Below are positions 40,641 through 52,671 of a DNA stretch of 64,000 bases, piece by piece. The notes under the pieces are model-generated. The model worked only from the letters and a program-made list of their open reading frames with translations, was not told the origin of the DNA and did no database searches. The position numbers and the translations under genes are program-made. This DNA is from Nocardioides aurantiacus (lineage in GTDB: Bacteria; Actinomycetota; Actinomycetes; Propionibacteriales; Nocardioidaceae), in NCBI RefSeq assembly GCF_003752505.1, contig NZ_RKHO01000001.1:3720001-3784000 (forward strand). Reading direction: 5' to 3'. Within the stretch, counting starts at the first letter, position 1. Every line of letters begins with the position of its first letter.

Positions 40641-41990
40641 ATGACCTCGATCATGTGGTTCCGGCGCGACCTGCGGCTGCGCGACAACCCGGCGCTGCGC
40701 GCTGCCGCGGCCGACGGGCCCGTCCTGGGGCTGTTCGTGCTCGACCCCGTGCTGTGGCGCACCGCCGGGCACTCCCGGCGGGCCTGGCTCGCCGCCAACC
40801 TGCGCTCCCTCGACGACTCCATGGGGGGTCGCCTGTGCGTCCGCATCGGCGACCCCGCCTCCCTGGTGCCGTCGCTGGCGAAGGAGGTCGGGGCCGAGCG
40901 GGTCCACGTCACCAACGACTCGACCCCCTACGCCCTGCGGCGCGACCGGGCGGTGGTCGACGCGCTGCCCGACGGCGTCGAGGGCGTCGCGACCGGCACG
41001 CCGTACGCCGTGCCGCCCGGCACCGTGAAGAACGGCTCGGGCAACCCCTACAAGGTCTTCACCCCCTTCAGCCGGGCCTGGCGCGACGTCGGGTGGGACG
41101 ACCCGGTCCAGGCGCCCCGCGGCGTGGACTGGGTCGACCACGACGACGACCAGCGCGTGGCCGCCCGCTTCGACAAGGCGCTCGACGAGGCGCCGGAGTC
41201 GATGCCGACCGCCGGTGAGGACGCCGCCTGGCGCCGGGCGCGGTCGTTCCTCGAGCACGACGTCGCCGACTACGACGACGCGCGCGACGACCCGGGCGCC
41301 GACCGCACCTCGCGGCTCTCGGCCTACCTCAAGTACGGCGTGCTGCACCCCCGCCAGCTGCTCGCCGAGACCCAGGGCCGGGGCGGCTCGGGGGCGCGGA
41401 CCTTCGACACCGAGCTGTGCTGGCGCGACTTCTACGCCGACGTGCTGCACCACAACCCACGCTCGTCGTGGCACGACCTCAACCCCGTCAACGCGCTGAC
41501 CTACGACGACCCGGACGACGACGTGGAGGCCTGGAAGCAGGGGCGCACCGGGTTCCCGATCGTGGACGCGGGGATGCGGCAGCTGCTGCACGAGGGCTGG
41601 ATGCACAACCGGGTGCGGATGATCACCGCCAGCTTCCTGACCAAGGACCTCCACGTGTGGTGGCCGGTCGGCGCCCGGCACTTCCTGGACCACCTGCTCG
41701 ACGGCGACATCGCGTCGAACAACCACGGCTGGCAGTGGGTGGCCGGCACCGGCACCGACCCCTCGCCGTACTTCCGGGTCTTCAACCCCGTCACCCAGGG
41801 CCTGAAGTTCGACGCGGCCGGCGACTACGTCCGCCGCTGGGTCCCCGAGCTGCGCCACCTGGAGGGCAAGCGGGCCCACGAGCCCTGGGACGCCGAGGAC
41901 GGCTACGCCCACGACTACCCGCGGCGCATCGTCGACCACGCCGAGGAGCGCAAGGAGGCGCTGGAGCGCTACGGCCGCGGCCGCGACTGA
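40641..41990 (+). CDS. phr: Deoxyribodipyrimidine photolyase, class I
   Basis: Repairs UV-made cyclobutane dimers using blue light and FADH-. The 449 residues have the N-terminal antenna domain (MWFRRDLRLRDNPALRAA) and the FAD domain: TRLSAYLKYGVLHPRQL, CWRDFYADVLHHNPRS, and then the nearly invariant GFPIVDAGMRQLLHEGWMHN followed by RVRMITASFLTKDLHVWW. DGDIASNNHGWQWVAGTGTD and YFRVFNPVTQG are the substrate-side segments. The Trp electron chain is present. The start is leaderless-type. The 3' end overlaps the convergent ThpR gene by 22 bases. Confidence 0.96.
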   Translation: MTSIMWFRRDLRLRDNPALRAAAADGPVLGLFVLDPVLWRTAGHSRRAWLAANLRSLDDSMGGRLCVRIGDPASLVPSLAKEVGAERVHVTNDSTPYALRRDRAVVDALPDGVEGVATGTPYAVPPGTVKNGSGNPYKVFTPFSRAWRDVGWDDPVQAPRGVDWVDHDDDQRVAARFDKALDEAPESMPTAGEDAAWRRARSFLEHDVADYDDARDDPGADRTSRLSAYLKYGVLHPRQLLAETQGRGGSGARTFDTELCWRDFYADVLHHNPRSSWHDLNPVNALTYDDPDDDVEAWKQGRTGFPIVDAGMRQLLHEGWMHNRVRMITASFLTKDLHVWWPVGARHFLDHLLDGDIASNNHGWQWVAGTGTDPSPYFRVFNPVTQGLKFDAAGDYVRRWVPELRHLEGKRAHEPWDAEDGYAHDYPRRIVDHAEERKEALERYGRGRD

Positions 41991-42568
41991 CCCTCGCGCG
42001 CACCCAGCGGGCACGTCCCGACCACCTCGTGGCGGGCCCTGCCGCCCGGGCCCTCGCCCAGGTGCGAGGCCACCAGCACCACCTCCTCGACGGTCCAGGT
42101 CGGGCCGGCGTAGGTGTCCAGCACGCGGAGCCACCGGGTGGCCTCCACCGCCCGGGCGATCCGCGCGACGGTGAGGTGGGGCCGGAACCGCTGGCCGTCG
42201 ACCTCGACGCCGGCCCCCGCGGCCGCGTGACGGGCACCGGTCGCCATCCGCTCCAGCTCGACCGGGTCGGTCTCGATGCCGGCGAACAGCAGCTTGGCGC
42301 GCGAGGGGTCCGGGAACGCCCCGCCGCCGGCGAGCCGCGCCTGGACCGGCCGGCGGCGCGAGGCCGCCACCGCGAGCCGCTCGACCAGCGTGTCGAGGGC
42401 CCGGTCGGGCACGTCCTCCATGAACGCCAGGGTGACGTGCCACTGCGCCACCGGGGTCCAGCGCCACGGGCGCCCCTCGACACGAGCCTCCTGCCGCGGG
42501 GCCAGGAACTCCTCGAGGTGCTCCAGCACCTCGGGCGGCGGCAGCACGGCGACGAACATCCGGGTCAC
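41969..42568 (-). CDS. thpR: RNA 2',3'-cyclic phosphodiesterase (ThpR/LigT type)
   Basis: A 199-residue 2H phosphoesterase that opens 2',3'-cyclic phosphate ends of RNA. The two catalytic HxT motifs are WHVTLAFMEDVP (near residue 50) and FRPHLTVARIA (near residue 133). MFVAVLPPPEVLEHLEEFL is the standard beginning. The GTG at 42568 lies six bases after CACACT and is chosen over the ATG three codons later. It shares its last 22 bases with the photolyase 3' end on the opposite strand. Confidence 0.92.
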   Translation of the reverse strand: MTRMFVAVLPPPEVLEHLEEFLAPRQEARVEGRPWRWTPVAQWHVTLAFMEDVPDRALDTLVERLAVAASRRRPVQARLAGGGAFPDPSRAKLLFAGIETDPVELERMATGARHAAAGAGVEVDGQRFRPHLTVARIARAVEATRWLRVLDTYAGPTWTVEEVVLVASHLGEGPGGRARHEVVGTCPLGAREGQSRPRP

Positions 42569-42699
42569 GGCGCGAGTGTGGCACCCACGGGGGGAGGTGA
42601 CCCTGGCCATAGCCCGTGGTTTCTGCCGCGACCCGGGTACTCACGGACGTGACGAGCGATGATTTGATCGTTCCAACCCGGCATCACTGAGGAGAGCAC

Positions 42700-44927
<2,228 letters not shown>

Positions 44928-44931
<4 letters not shown>

Positions 44932-47258
44932 GACCCGCTGCGAGCGCGCCGGCGAGCACCTACCGGTTCCAGGTCACGGCCGACTTCGACCTCGCGGAGG
45001 TCGCCCGCCGGCTGCCCTACCTGCACGACCTCGGCGTCGACTGGGTCTACCTCTCGCCGCTGCTGCAGGCCGAGCCCGGCAGCGACCACGGCTACGACGT
45101 CGTCGACCCCACCCGGGTCGACGGGTCGCGCGGCGGCGCGGCCGGCCTGGCCACGGTCGCCGCGGAGGCGCACCGGCTCGGCATGGGCGTGCTGGTCGAC
45201 GTGGTGCCCAACCACGTCGGCGTCGCCACCGCGTCGGCGAACCCGTGGTGGTGGGACCTGCTGCAGCACGGCCGCGACTCGGCCCACGCGGCGTACTTCG
45301 ACGTGGACTGGGAGGCCGGCGACGGCCGCCTGCTCGTGCCCGTCGTCGGCGACGACGACGAGGACGCCGTGCAGGTCGTCGGGGGCGAGGTCCGCTACCA
45401 CGACCACCGGTTCCCGATGGCGCCCGGCACCACGACGCTCGAGGAGCAGCACTACCGCCTCGTGCACTGGCGCCGCGGCGACAGCGAGCTCAACTACCGC
45501 CGGTTCTTCACCGTCACCACGCTGGCCGGCGTCCGCGTCGAGGACCCGGACGTCTTCGACGCAGCCCACGTCGAGGTCGCCCGCTGGTTCGACGAGGGGC
45601 TGGTCGACGGCCTCCGGGTCGACCACCCCGACGGCCTGCGCGACCCCGGCGCCTACCTCGACGACCTGGCCCGCCTGACCGGCGGCTCCTACGTGCTGGT
45701 GGAGAAGATCCTGGAGGGCGGCGAGCAGCTGCCGACCTCGTGGGCGACCGCCGGCACCACGGGCTACGACGTGCTGGCGCTGCTCGACCGGGTGCTGACC
45801 GACCCGGCCGGCGAGACGCCGCTGACCGCGCTCGACGCCCGGCTGCGCGGCCTGCCCGGCACCGACGAGGACTGGGCCGAGCTCGTCCACAGCCGCAAGC
45901 GCGCCGTCGCGACCGGGGGCCTGCTCGCCGAGACCCGACGGATCGTCCGCGAGCTCCCCGAGCCGCTGCGGACCCGCCTGACGCCCGTTGTCGCCGAGGA
46001 CGCGGTCGCCGAGGTGCTGACCTGCTTCCCGGTCTACCGCTCCTACCTGCCGCTGGGCCGCGAGCACCTCGACGAGGCGCTCGGGCTCGCCCGCCGGCAC
46101 CGTCCCGACCTCGCCGACGTGCTCGACCTGCTGGCCCCCGTGCTGGCCGACCCCGAGGCGCCCGCCGCCCGACGCTTCCAGCAGACCAGCGGCATGGTGA
46201 TGGCCAAGGGGGTCGAGGACAGCTCGTTCTACCGCTGGTCGCGACTGACCGCGCACGACGAGGTGGGCGGCGACCCCGGCACCTTCGTGGTCACGCCGTC
46301 GGACTTCCACGCCGCGATGGCCGAGCGCCAGGCCACCTGGCCCGTCGCGATGACCACGCTGAGCACCCACGACACCAAGCGGGGCGAGGACGTCCGCGCC
46401 CGGATCCTGGCCCTGGCCGAGGTCCCGCACCTGTGGGAGCAGGTGCTCGGCCGGCTGCTCGAGCTGGCGCCCGTGCCCGACGAGGGGTTCGCCAACCTGC
46501 TCTGGCAGGCCGTGGTCGGCGCCTGGCCGGCCCGCGTGGACGGTGCCCCGCCGTCGGACCTGCGCGAGCGGCTGTCGGCGTACGCCGAGAAGGCGATGCG
46601 CGAGGCCGGTGACCGCACCACCTGGACCGACCCCGACGAGGAGTTCGAGGCGGCCGTCCACGCCGCGGTCGACGCGGCCCTCGACGACCCCGACGTGTCC
46701 CGGCTGGTCACCGACCTGGTGGCCCGCCTGGCCGACGCCGGCTGGAGCAACGCGCTGGCCGCCAAGCTGGTCGCGATCACCGCTCCGGGCGTGTGCGACG
46801 TCTACCAGGGCAGCGAGCTGTGGGAGCAGAGCCTGGTCGACCCCGACAACCGACGCCCGGTCGACCTCGACCGTCGCGCCGAGCTGCTGGCCGGCCTCGA
46901 CGCCGCCCCGGCCGCCCCGTCGGGCCCCGACGACGAGGGCGTGGCCAAGCTGTGGGTCACCGCGACCGCGCTGCGGCTGCGCCGCGACCGGCCGGAGCTG
47001 TTCGGCGACTACGTCCCGCTGACCGCGTCCGGTCCGGCCGCCGACCACGTGCTGGCCTTCGACCGCGGTGGCGCCGTCACGGTCGCCACCCGGCTGCCGC
47101 TCGGCCTGGCCGAGTCCGGCTGGGGCGAGACTGCTCTGGAGCTCCCCGCGGGGAGCTGGCGCGACGCGCTCGGCTCGACGCGCGGGCTGAGCGGGTCGGT
47201 GTCGGTCGGGTCGCTGCTGGCCGGGCTGCCGGTCGCGCTGCTGGTCAGGGAGGGCTGA
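44928..47258 (+). CDS. treY: Malto-oligosyltrehalose synthase
   Basis: Turns the reducing-end alpha-1,4 bond of maltooligosaccharides into an alpha,alpha-1,1 trehalose bond. The 776-residue GH13 protein starts [23 protein letters not shown], the usual TreY opening, then [19 protein letters not shown]. Catalytic residues lie in [14 protein letters not shown] (Asp) and [12 protein letters not shown] (Glu), with [16 protein letters not shown] as the third site. [21 protein letters not shown] near the end is diagnostic. It is coupled to glgX by GTGA and ends one base before treZ. Confidence 0.97.
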
Positions 47259-47259
47259 G

Positions 47260-49017
47260 ATGGTGCGTGACCGCTTCGACGTGTGGGCGCCCGACGCCCG
47301 GCGGGTGCGGCTCTCCGTCGTGGTCGACGGGGCCGAGCAGGTGCTGGCCATGCGGCAGGGCGACGACGGCTGGTGGACGCCCGAGGCGGCGCCCACCGCG
47401 ACGGTCGTCGACTACGGCTACCTCGTCGACGACGCCGAGACGCCCAAGCCGGACCCGCGCTCGCGCTGGCAGCCCGAGGGCGTGCACGCCCGCTCGCGCA
47501 CCTTCGACGCCGCCGCCTTCGCGTGGACCGACCAGGCGTGGACCGGCCGTCAGCTCGCCGGGTCGGTCGTCTACGAGCTCCACCTCGGCACCTTCACCCC
47601 CGAGGGCACCCTCGACGCAGCGATCGAGCACCTCCCGCACCTCGTCGACCTCGGCGTCGACCTGGTCGAGCTGCTGCCCGTCAACGCGGTCAACGGCACC
47701 CACAACTGGGGCTACGACGGCGTCCTCTGGTACGCCGTCCACGAGCCCTACGGCGGGCCCGCGGCCTACCAGCGCTTCGTCGACGCCTGCCACGCCCACG
47801 GCCTCGGCGTGGTCCAGGACGTCGTCTACAACCACCTCGGTCCGTCGGGGAACTACCTGCCCGTCTTCGGGCCCTACCTGCACGCCACCGGGCAGAACAG
47901 CTGGGGCTCCTCGCTCAACCTCGACGGCGAGGGCTCGGCCGAGGTGCGCCGCTACGTGATCGACAACGCGCGGATGTGGCTCGAGGACCTCCACGTCGAC
48001 GCGCTCCGGCTCGACGCCGTGCACGCGCTGGCCGACACCTCGATCACCCACCTGCTCGAGGAGCTCGCGACCGAGGTCGACGCGTTGTCGGCCCACCTGC
48101 GCCGCCCGCTGACGCTGATCGCCGAGAGCGACCTCAACGACACCCGGATGGTCACCCCGCGCGAGGCCGGCGGGCGTGGCATCCACGCCCAGTGGAGCGA
48201 CGACTTCCACCACGCGGTGCACGTGGCGCTGACCGGGGAGACGAGCGGCTACTACGGCGACTTCGCCCCGCTGTCGGCGCTGGCCAAGGTGTGCGAGCGC
48301 GGCTTCCTGCACGACGGCACCTGGTCGAGCTTCCGCGGCGCCCGCCACGGCCGCCCCGTCGACACCGCCGCGATGCCGACCTGGCGCCTCGTCGTGGCCA
48401 ACCAGAACCACGACCAGATCGGCAACCGCGCCGTCGGCGACCGGCTCGCGGCCACCCTCGACGACGACCAGTTGGTCTGCGCGGCGCTGCTGACGCTCGC
48501 CGGCCCGTTCACGCCGATGCTCTTCCAGGGCGAGGAGTGGGCGGCCTCGACGCCGTTTCAGTTCTTCACCTCCCACCCCGAGCCCGAGCTCGCCGAGGCG
48601 GTCCGCACCGGTCGCCGGGCGGAGTTCGCCAGCCACGGCTGGGGCGAGCAGGAGGTGCCCGACCCGCAGGACCCGGCGACCTACGAACGCTCCCGGCTCG
48701 ACTGGTCCGAGCTCGCCGGCGGTCGGCACGCGGTCGTGCTGGAGGCCTACCGCGAGCTCGGCCGACTGCGCCGCGAGGTCCCGGCCCTGACCGACCCCTC
48801 CTTCGGGTCGGTCGCGTGCACGGCCGACGAGGAGTCGCGGGTCTTCACGCTGCGCCGCGGCGACACCCTCATGGTCGTCAACTTCGGCTCGTCCCCGACC
48901 TCCGTCGCCCTCGACGGCCCCGCCGAGCAGCTCTTCGCCACCCCCTCCGGCGTCACGGTGCACCCCGACCGGGTCGACGTCCCCGCTCACGGTGGGGTGC
49001 TGCTCCGGGTCGCGTGA
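47260..49017 (+). CDS. treZ: Malto-oligosyltrehalose trehalohydrolase
   Basis: Releases free trehalose from the product of TreY. It is a 585-residue GH13 enzyme with N-terminal CBM48-like [16 protein letters not shown], then [32 protein letters not shown], the nucleophile in [14 protein letters not shown], the acid Glu in LIAESDLND, and [37 protein letters not shown] is TreZ-specific. It starts one base after the treY stop. Trehalose serves as an osmoprotectant and, in actinobacteria, a cell-wall glycolipid precursor. A large inverted repeat follows 45 bases past the stop. Confidence 0.97.
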   Translation: MVRDRFDVWAPDARRVRLSVVVDGAEQVLAMRQGDDGWWTPEAAPTATVVDYGYLVDDAETPKPDPRSRWQPEGVHARSRTFDAAAFAWTDQAWTGRQLAGSVVYELHLGTFTPEGTLDAAIEHLPHLVDLGVDLVELLPVNAVNGTHNWGYDGVLWYAVHEPYGGPAAYQRFVDACHAHGLGVVQDVVYNHLGPSGNYLPVFGPYLHATGQNSWGSSLNLDGEGSAEVRRYVIDNARMWLEDLHVDALRLDAVHALADTSITHLLEELATEVDALSAHLRRPLTLIAESDLNDTRMVTPREAGGRGIHAQWSDDFHHAVHVALTGETSGYYGDFAPLSALAKVCERGFLHDGTWSSFRGARHGRPVDTAAMPTWRLVVANQNHDQIGNRAVGDRLAATLDDDQLVCAALLTLAGPFTPMLFQGEEWAASTPFQFFTSHPEPELAEAVRTGRRAEFASHGWGEQEVPDPQDPATYERSRLDWSELAGGRHAVVLEAYRELGRLRREVPALTDPSFGSVACTADEESRVFTLRRGDTLMVVNFGSSPTSVALDGPAEQLFATPSGVTVHPDRVDVPAHGGVLLRVA

Positions 49018-49062
49018 GCGGCCGCGGACTCCCCGGGACGGCGCACGGCCCGGCCGGGCCCG

Positions 49063-49161
49063 CTGCACGGATGCGTACCCAACCTCGGGGTGCGCCCGGT
49101 TCGTCCGGATCCGTGACCGGACATCGCGGACACCGTGGGCCTTGGGTACGCATCCGTGCAG
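49063..49161. repeat. Perfect 20-base inverted repeat with 59-base spacer
   Basis: The left arm (49063-49082) starts CTGCACGGATGCG; the right arm (49142-49161) is its exact complement. The spacer holds a second dyad, GTCCGG (49103-49108) and CCGGAC (49117-49122), so a branched hairpin is possible. It sits between convergent treZ and the FMN reductase gene. It may be a two-way terminator, or the remnant of a small palindromic mobile element. I saw no flanking target-site duplication and no second copy in this window. Confidence 0.8.
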
Positions 49162-49242
49162 GTGCGGTGGGGCGTGACCCGCCGACGGGCCGGTGGTGGC
49201 GGCGTACGCCGCGATCGGGTGGGAGTGGGGCGGCGCTGCGGC

Positions 49243-49932
49243 TCAGCCGCCGAGCAGGTCCTCGAACGAGCCCATCGCGGCGACGTCGCGGTCGAACTGG
49301 TCGAGCCGCTCGGCCGGTGCCCGGGTGCCGGCGAGCCGGTCGACGAGCTCTCCGGCCGCACGGTCGATGCGGGTCCGCAGGGCGCTGTCGGCGCCACCGC
49401 CGGCCCAGTCCTCGCTCGCCGCGAAGACACCCGTGGGCAGCACCACCGCGTGCAGGTAGGAGAACAGCGGCCGCAGCGCGTGGTCGAGCACGAGGCTGTG
49501 GCGGGCCGTGCCCGCCGTGGCCGCGACCAGGACCGGCACCCCGTCCAGGGTGCCCCGCTCCAGGACGTCGAAGAAGGTCTTGAACAGGCCGCTGTAGGAC
49601 GCGCTGAACACCGGCGTCACCGCCACGACGGCGTCGGCCGCCGCGACCTGGGCCTGCGCCGCCGCGACCTCGCCGCTGGCGAAGCCGGTCAGCAGCGCGT
49701 CGGTGAGGCCGTGGGCCAGGGCCCGCAGCTCGACGTGCTGGACCTCGACGACGGCGCCCCGCTCGGTGGCGACCCGGGTGGTCGCCTCGGCGAGCAGGTC
49801 GGCGAGCAGCTTGGTCGAGGAGGGGTCGGACAGCCCGGCCGAGACGACCACGACCCGGCGTACGTCGACCGCCCGGCCGACCCCGCCGGGCGCACCCGGC
49901 GAGGTCCGACGGAACGGGATCGGGTCGCTCAT
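49243..49932 (-). CDS. FMN reductase (NADPH-dependent, CE1759 type)
   Basis: A 229-residue flavodoxin-fold reductase. VDVRRVVVVSAGLSDPSSTKLLADLL is the FMN phosphate loop, VVAVTPVFSASYSGLFKTFFDVL is the TP-x-Y-x-x-x-x-S/K-FMN-binding block of the SsuE/CE1759 family, and LVLDHALRPLFSYLHA follows. It supplies reduced FMN to the flavin monooxygenase encoded just upstream in the transcript; their ORFs overlap in ATGA. The N-terminus carries 18 extra residues before the first strand. Confidence 0.9.
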   Translation of the reverse strand: MSDPIPFRRTSPGAPGGVGRAVDVRRVVVVSAGLSDPSSTKLLADLLAEATTRVATERGAVVEVQHVELRALAHGLTDALLTGFASGEVAAAQAQVAAADAVVAVTPVFSASYSGLFKTFFDVLERGTLDGVPVLVAATAGTARHSLVLDHALRPLFSYLHAVVLPTGVFAASEDWAGGGADSALRTRIDRAAGELVDRLAGTRAPAERLDQFDRDVAAMGSFEDLLGG

Positions 49933-50990
49933 GCCGCGCTCCCCGAGGCCGAGGCGGCCGGGGTCTGCGTCGGGACGGCGGCCAGGCCGAGCTCGTTGCG
50001 CAGCGAGGCCACGACCTCGCCGAGCAGGTCGAGCTGGTGCAGGACCGTGCTCAGCGGCACCCCGGCGTGGTCGATCAGGAAGAGCTGGCGCTGGTAGTCG
50101 CCGGCGTACTCCCGGAACGACAGGGTGCGCTCGACGACCTCGGCCGGGGTGCCGACGGTCAGCGGGGTCTGCCGGGTGAAGTCCTCGAGCGAGGGACCGT
50201 GGCCGTAGACGGGCGCGTTGTCGAAGTAGGGCCGGAACTCGTTCACGGCCTGCTCGTGGGTGCGGCCGAGGTAGACCTGGCCACCGAGCCCGACGACGGC
50301 GTCCTCGGCGCGGCCGTGGCCGTGGTGCTCGAAGCGCTGGCGGTAGAACTCGACCATCCGCGCGGTGTGCGAGGCGGGCCAGAAGATGTGGTTGGAGAAG
50401 AACCCGTCGCCGTAGTAGGCCGCCTGCTCGGCGATCTCGGGGCTGCGGATCGAGCCGTGCCAGACGAACGGCGCCTCGCCGTCGAGCGGCCGCGGCGTCG
50501 CGGTGAAGCCCTGCAGCGGCGTGCGGAACCTGCCCTGCCAGTCGACGTTCTCCTCGCGCCACAGGCGGTGGAGCAGCGCGTAGTTCTCGATCGCCAGCGG
50601 GATGCCCTCGCGGATGTCCTTGCCGAACCAGGGGTAGACCGGGCCGGTGTTGCCGCGGCCGAGCATGAGGTCCATCCGGCCGTCGAGCAGGTGCTGCAGC
50701 GTGGCGTAGTCCTCGGCGATGCGCACCGGGTCGGTGGTGGTGATCAGCGTGGTGCTGGTCGAGAGCTTGATCCGCTCGGTCTGCGCCCCGATGTAGGCCA
50801 TGGTCGTCGTGGGCGAGCTCGCGACGAAGGGCGGGTTGTGGTGCTGGCCGACCGCGACGACGTCGAGCCCGACCTCCTCGGCCTTGCGGGCGATCTCGAC
50901 GGTGGCCTTGATCCGCTCGTGCTCGGTCGGGGTCCGGCCCGTCGTGGGGTCGGTGGTGACGTCGCCGACGGTGAAGATGCCGAACTCCAT
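49929..50990 (-). CDS. LLM class flavin-dependent oxidoreductase (luciferase-like monooxygenase)
   Basis: A 353-residue TIM-barrel monooxygenase using FMNH2 and O2. MEFGIFTVGD is the usual start, GLDVVAVGQHHNPPFVASSP and DPVRIAEDYATLQHLLDGRMDLMLGRGN are conserved, and GLGGQVYLGRTHEQAVNEF lies near the end. GGAGG lies five bases before the ATG at 50990. It makes a two-component system with the reductase behind it. A 7-base-arm palindrome 20 bases upstream suggests repressor control. Substrate unknown; relatives act on alkanes, sulfonates or aldehydes. Confidence 0.9.
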   Translation of the reverse strand: MEFGIFTVGDVTTDPTTGRTPTEHERIKATVEIARKAEEVGLDVVAVGQHHNPPFVASSPTTTMAYIGAQTERIKLSTSTTLITTTDPVRIAEDYATLQHLLDGRMDLMLGRGNTGPVYPWFGKDIREGIPLAIENYALLHRLWREENVDWQGRFRTPLQGFTATPRPLDGEAPFVWHGSIRSPEIAEQAAYYGDGFFSNHIFWPASHTARMVEFYRQRFEHHGHGRAEDAVVGLGGQVYLGRTHEQAVNEFRPYFDNAPVYGHGPSLEDFTRQTPLTVGTPAEVVERTLSFREYAGDYQRQLFLIDHAGVPLSTVLHQLDLLGEVVASLRNELGLAAVPTQTPAASASGSAA

Positions 50991-51009
50991 GGGTGCCTCC
51001 GGTGCGCTG

Positions 51010-51029
51010 GTAGTTGCTGGCTCAACTAC
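51010..51029. promoter_or_regulatory. Candidate operator before the monooxygenase gene
   Basis: GTAGTTG-CTGGCT-CAACTAC is a perfect dyad with 7-base arms, MarR-site-like in size. A second weaker dyad, GTGAC-AC-GTCAC, lies at 51030-51041. No regulator gene is adjacent, so the binding protein would act from elsewhere. Confidence 0.5.
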
Positions 51030-51058
51030 GTGACACGTCACCGTATTCCACGCGCGCG

Positions 51059-52669
51059 TCAGGCCGGGCGCTGGGGCTCCACGACGTCGGGGTCGAGGAA
51101 CCGGTCGGGCACCTCGGTCGGTCGCGGGAAGCGCGCACTGCGCTCCACCTCGTTGAGGTCGAGGTGGTTGCGCATGTAGAGCTGCCGGCCGTCGTACGGC
51201 GGGTCGTACTCCCACGGCGTCACCGTGCCCTGGCGCAGCGCGTGCCAGATCAGCCGCCGCCGGGCCTGGTCGGCGAGCACGTCGGCGTTGAGCCGGTCGA
51301 GGTCCCATCGGGCCGCGACCTCGGTGCGCAGCTGGCGCACGCGGGCGGCGTACGCCGGGTCCTCGGCCAGGTTGACCCGCTCGTCGGGGTCGTCGGCGAG
51401 GTCGTAGAGCTGGTCGGGGTCGACCGGCGAGTGCACGAACTTCCAGGTGCCGCGCCGGATCATCACGATCGGCGCGATCGCGCCCTCGCCCATGTACTCG
51501 CCGACCACCTCGCGCGGCACCGGCTCGACGTCGGGCCGCTCGTCCGGGGCGCCGGGGTCGCGGCACAGGCCGAGCAGCGAGTGGCCGGGCATCGGGTCGA
51601 CCAGCGTCGGCACGCCCTCGCCGACCAGCTCGGTCAGCGTGGGCAGCACGTCGACGAGCGAGACGGGCGCGGCCACCCGCTTGGGCGCGAACCGGGAGGG
51701 GCTGTGGATCACCAGGGGGATCCGGGCCGCGCCCTCGAAGAAGTTCATCTTGTACCAGAGCCCGCGCTCGCCGAGCATGTCGCCGTGGTCGGCCACGACC
51801 ATCACCACGGTGTCGTCGTCGACCCCGAGGCCCTTCATGGTCGAGAGCAGCCGGGCGGTCCAGTCGTCGAGGTAGGACACGTTGCCGTAGTAGGCCCGCC
51901 GGGCCCGGCGTACGTCGCGCTCGGTGATCTCGACCTCGTCCATCGCGCTCACGTGACGCAGCCGGGCGGTGTGCGGGTCGAGCGGCACCTCGCCCTCGCG
52001 GATGCGGGGCAGCGGGATGTCGACGCCCTCGAACCGGTCCCAGTACTGCGAGCGGGTGACGTAGGGGTCGTGGGGGTGGGTGAAGGAGACCACCAGCATC
52101 CAGGGCCGCTCGTCGTCGTCACGGGCCAGCTCCTGCAGCGCCCGCACGCCCTGGTGGCCGACCTCGTCGTCGAAGAGCAGCTGGTTGGTGACCTCGGCGA
52201 CGCCGGCCTGGGTGACGGCGTCCATGTTGTGCATCCACCAGTCGACGCGCTCGTCGGGCTGGAGCCAGTCGGGGGTCCAGCCGAAGTCGGCGGGGTAGAT
52301 GTCGGTGGTGCGCCGCTCCTCGAACCCGTGCAGCTGGTCGGGGCCGACGAAGTGCATCTTGCCGTCGAGCACGGTGCGGTAGCCCGCCGAGCGCGCGAGG
52401 TGGGCGAAGGTCGGCACGGTGGTCGCGAGGTAGGCCGCGTTGTCGTAGCCGCGGGTCGCCGAGGGCAGCTGGCCGGTCATCATGCAGTAGCGCGCGGGGG
52501 TGCACAGCGGGCTGTTGGAGTACGCCGCGTCGAAGACCACGCCCTCGCGCGCGAGCCGGTCGATGGTGGGCGTCCGCGCGGCCGCGTTGCCGTAGCACCC
52601 GAGGGCGTCGGGGGGGACCTGGTCGAACATCACGACCAGGATGTTGGGTCGCTCCGCGGGAGGCTTCAC
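51059..52669 (-). CDS. betC: Choline-sulfatase
   Basis: Hydrolyses choline-O-sulfate to choline and sulfate. The 536-residue type I sulfatase has the formylglycine site Cys56-x-Pro-x-Arg60 in NSPLCTPARYCMMTG and metal ligands in MFDQ and VVADHGDMLGERGLWYK. BetC-specific stretches are GKMHFVGPDQLHGFEERRTT, DIYPADFGWTPDW, SFTHPHDPYVTRSQYWDRFE, and the C-terminal domain with YMRNHLDLNEVERSARFP. GTG at 52669 follows AGGAG at five bases, two bases after recD; GTG at 52675 would overlap recD in GTGA. Its place behind recCBD is unusual. Confidence 0.93.
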   Translation of the reverse strand: MKPPAERPNILVVMFDQVPPDALGCYGNAAARTPTIDRLAREGVVFDAAYSNSPLCTPARYCMMTGQLPSATRGYDNAAYLATTVPTFAHLARSAGYRTVLDGKMHFVGPDQLHGFEERRTTDIYPADFGWTPDWLQPDERVDWWMHNMDAVTQAGVAEVTNQLLFDDEVGHQGVRALQELARDDDERPWMLVVSFTHPHDPYVTRSQYWDRFEGVDIPLPRIREGEVPLDPHTARLRHVSAMDEVEITERDVRRARRAYYGNVSYLDDWTARLLSTMKGLGVDDDTVVMVVADHGDMLGERGLWYKMNFFEGAARIPLVIHSPSRFAPKRVAAPVSLVDVLPTLTELVGEGVPTLVDPMPGHSLLGLCRDPGAPDERPDVEPVPREVVGEYMGEGAIAPIVMIRRGTWKFVHSPVDPDQLYDLADDPDERVNLAEDPAYAARVRQLRTEVAARWDLDRLNADVLADQARRRLIWHALRQGTVTPWEYDPPYDGRQLYMRNHLDLNEVERSARFPRPTEVPDRFLDPDVVEPQRPA

Positions 52670-52671
52670 GG

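Noticed and set aside
51059-52669. The sulfatase as a nuclease-linked defence effector because it follows recCBD
   Set aside because: Its motifs, including the C-terminal domain, match choline-sulfatase along the whole length, so a metabolic enzyme is the simpler reading.
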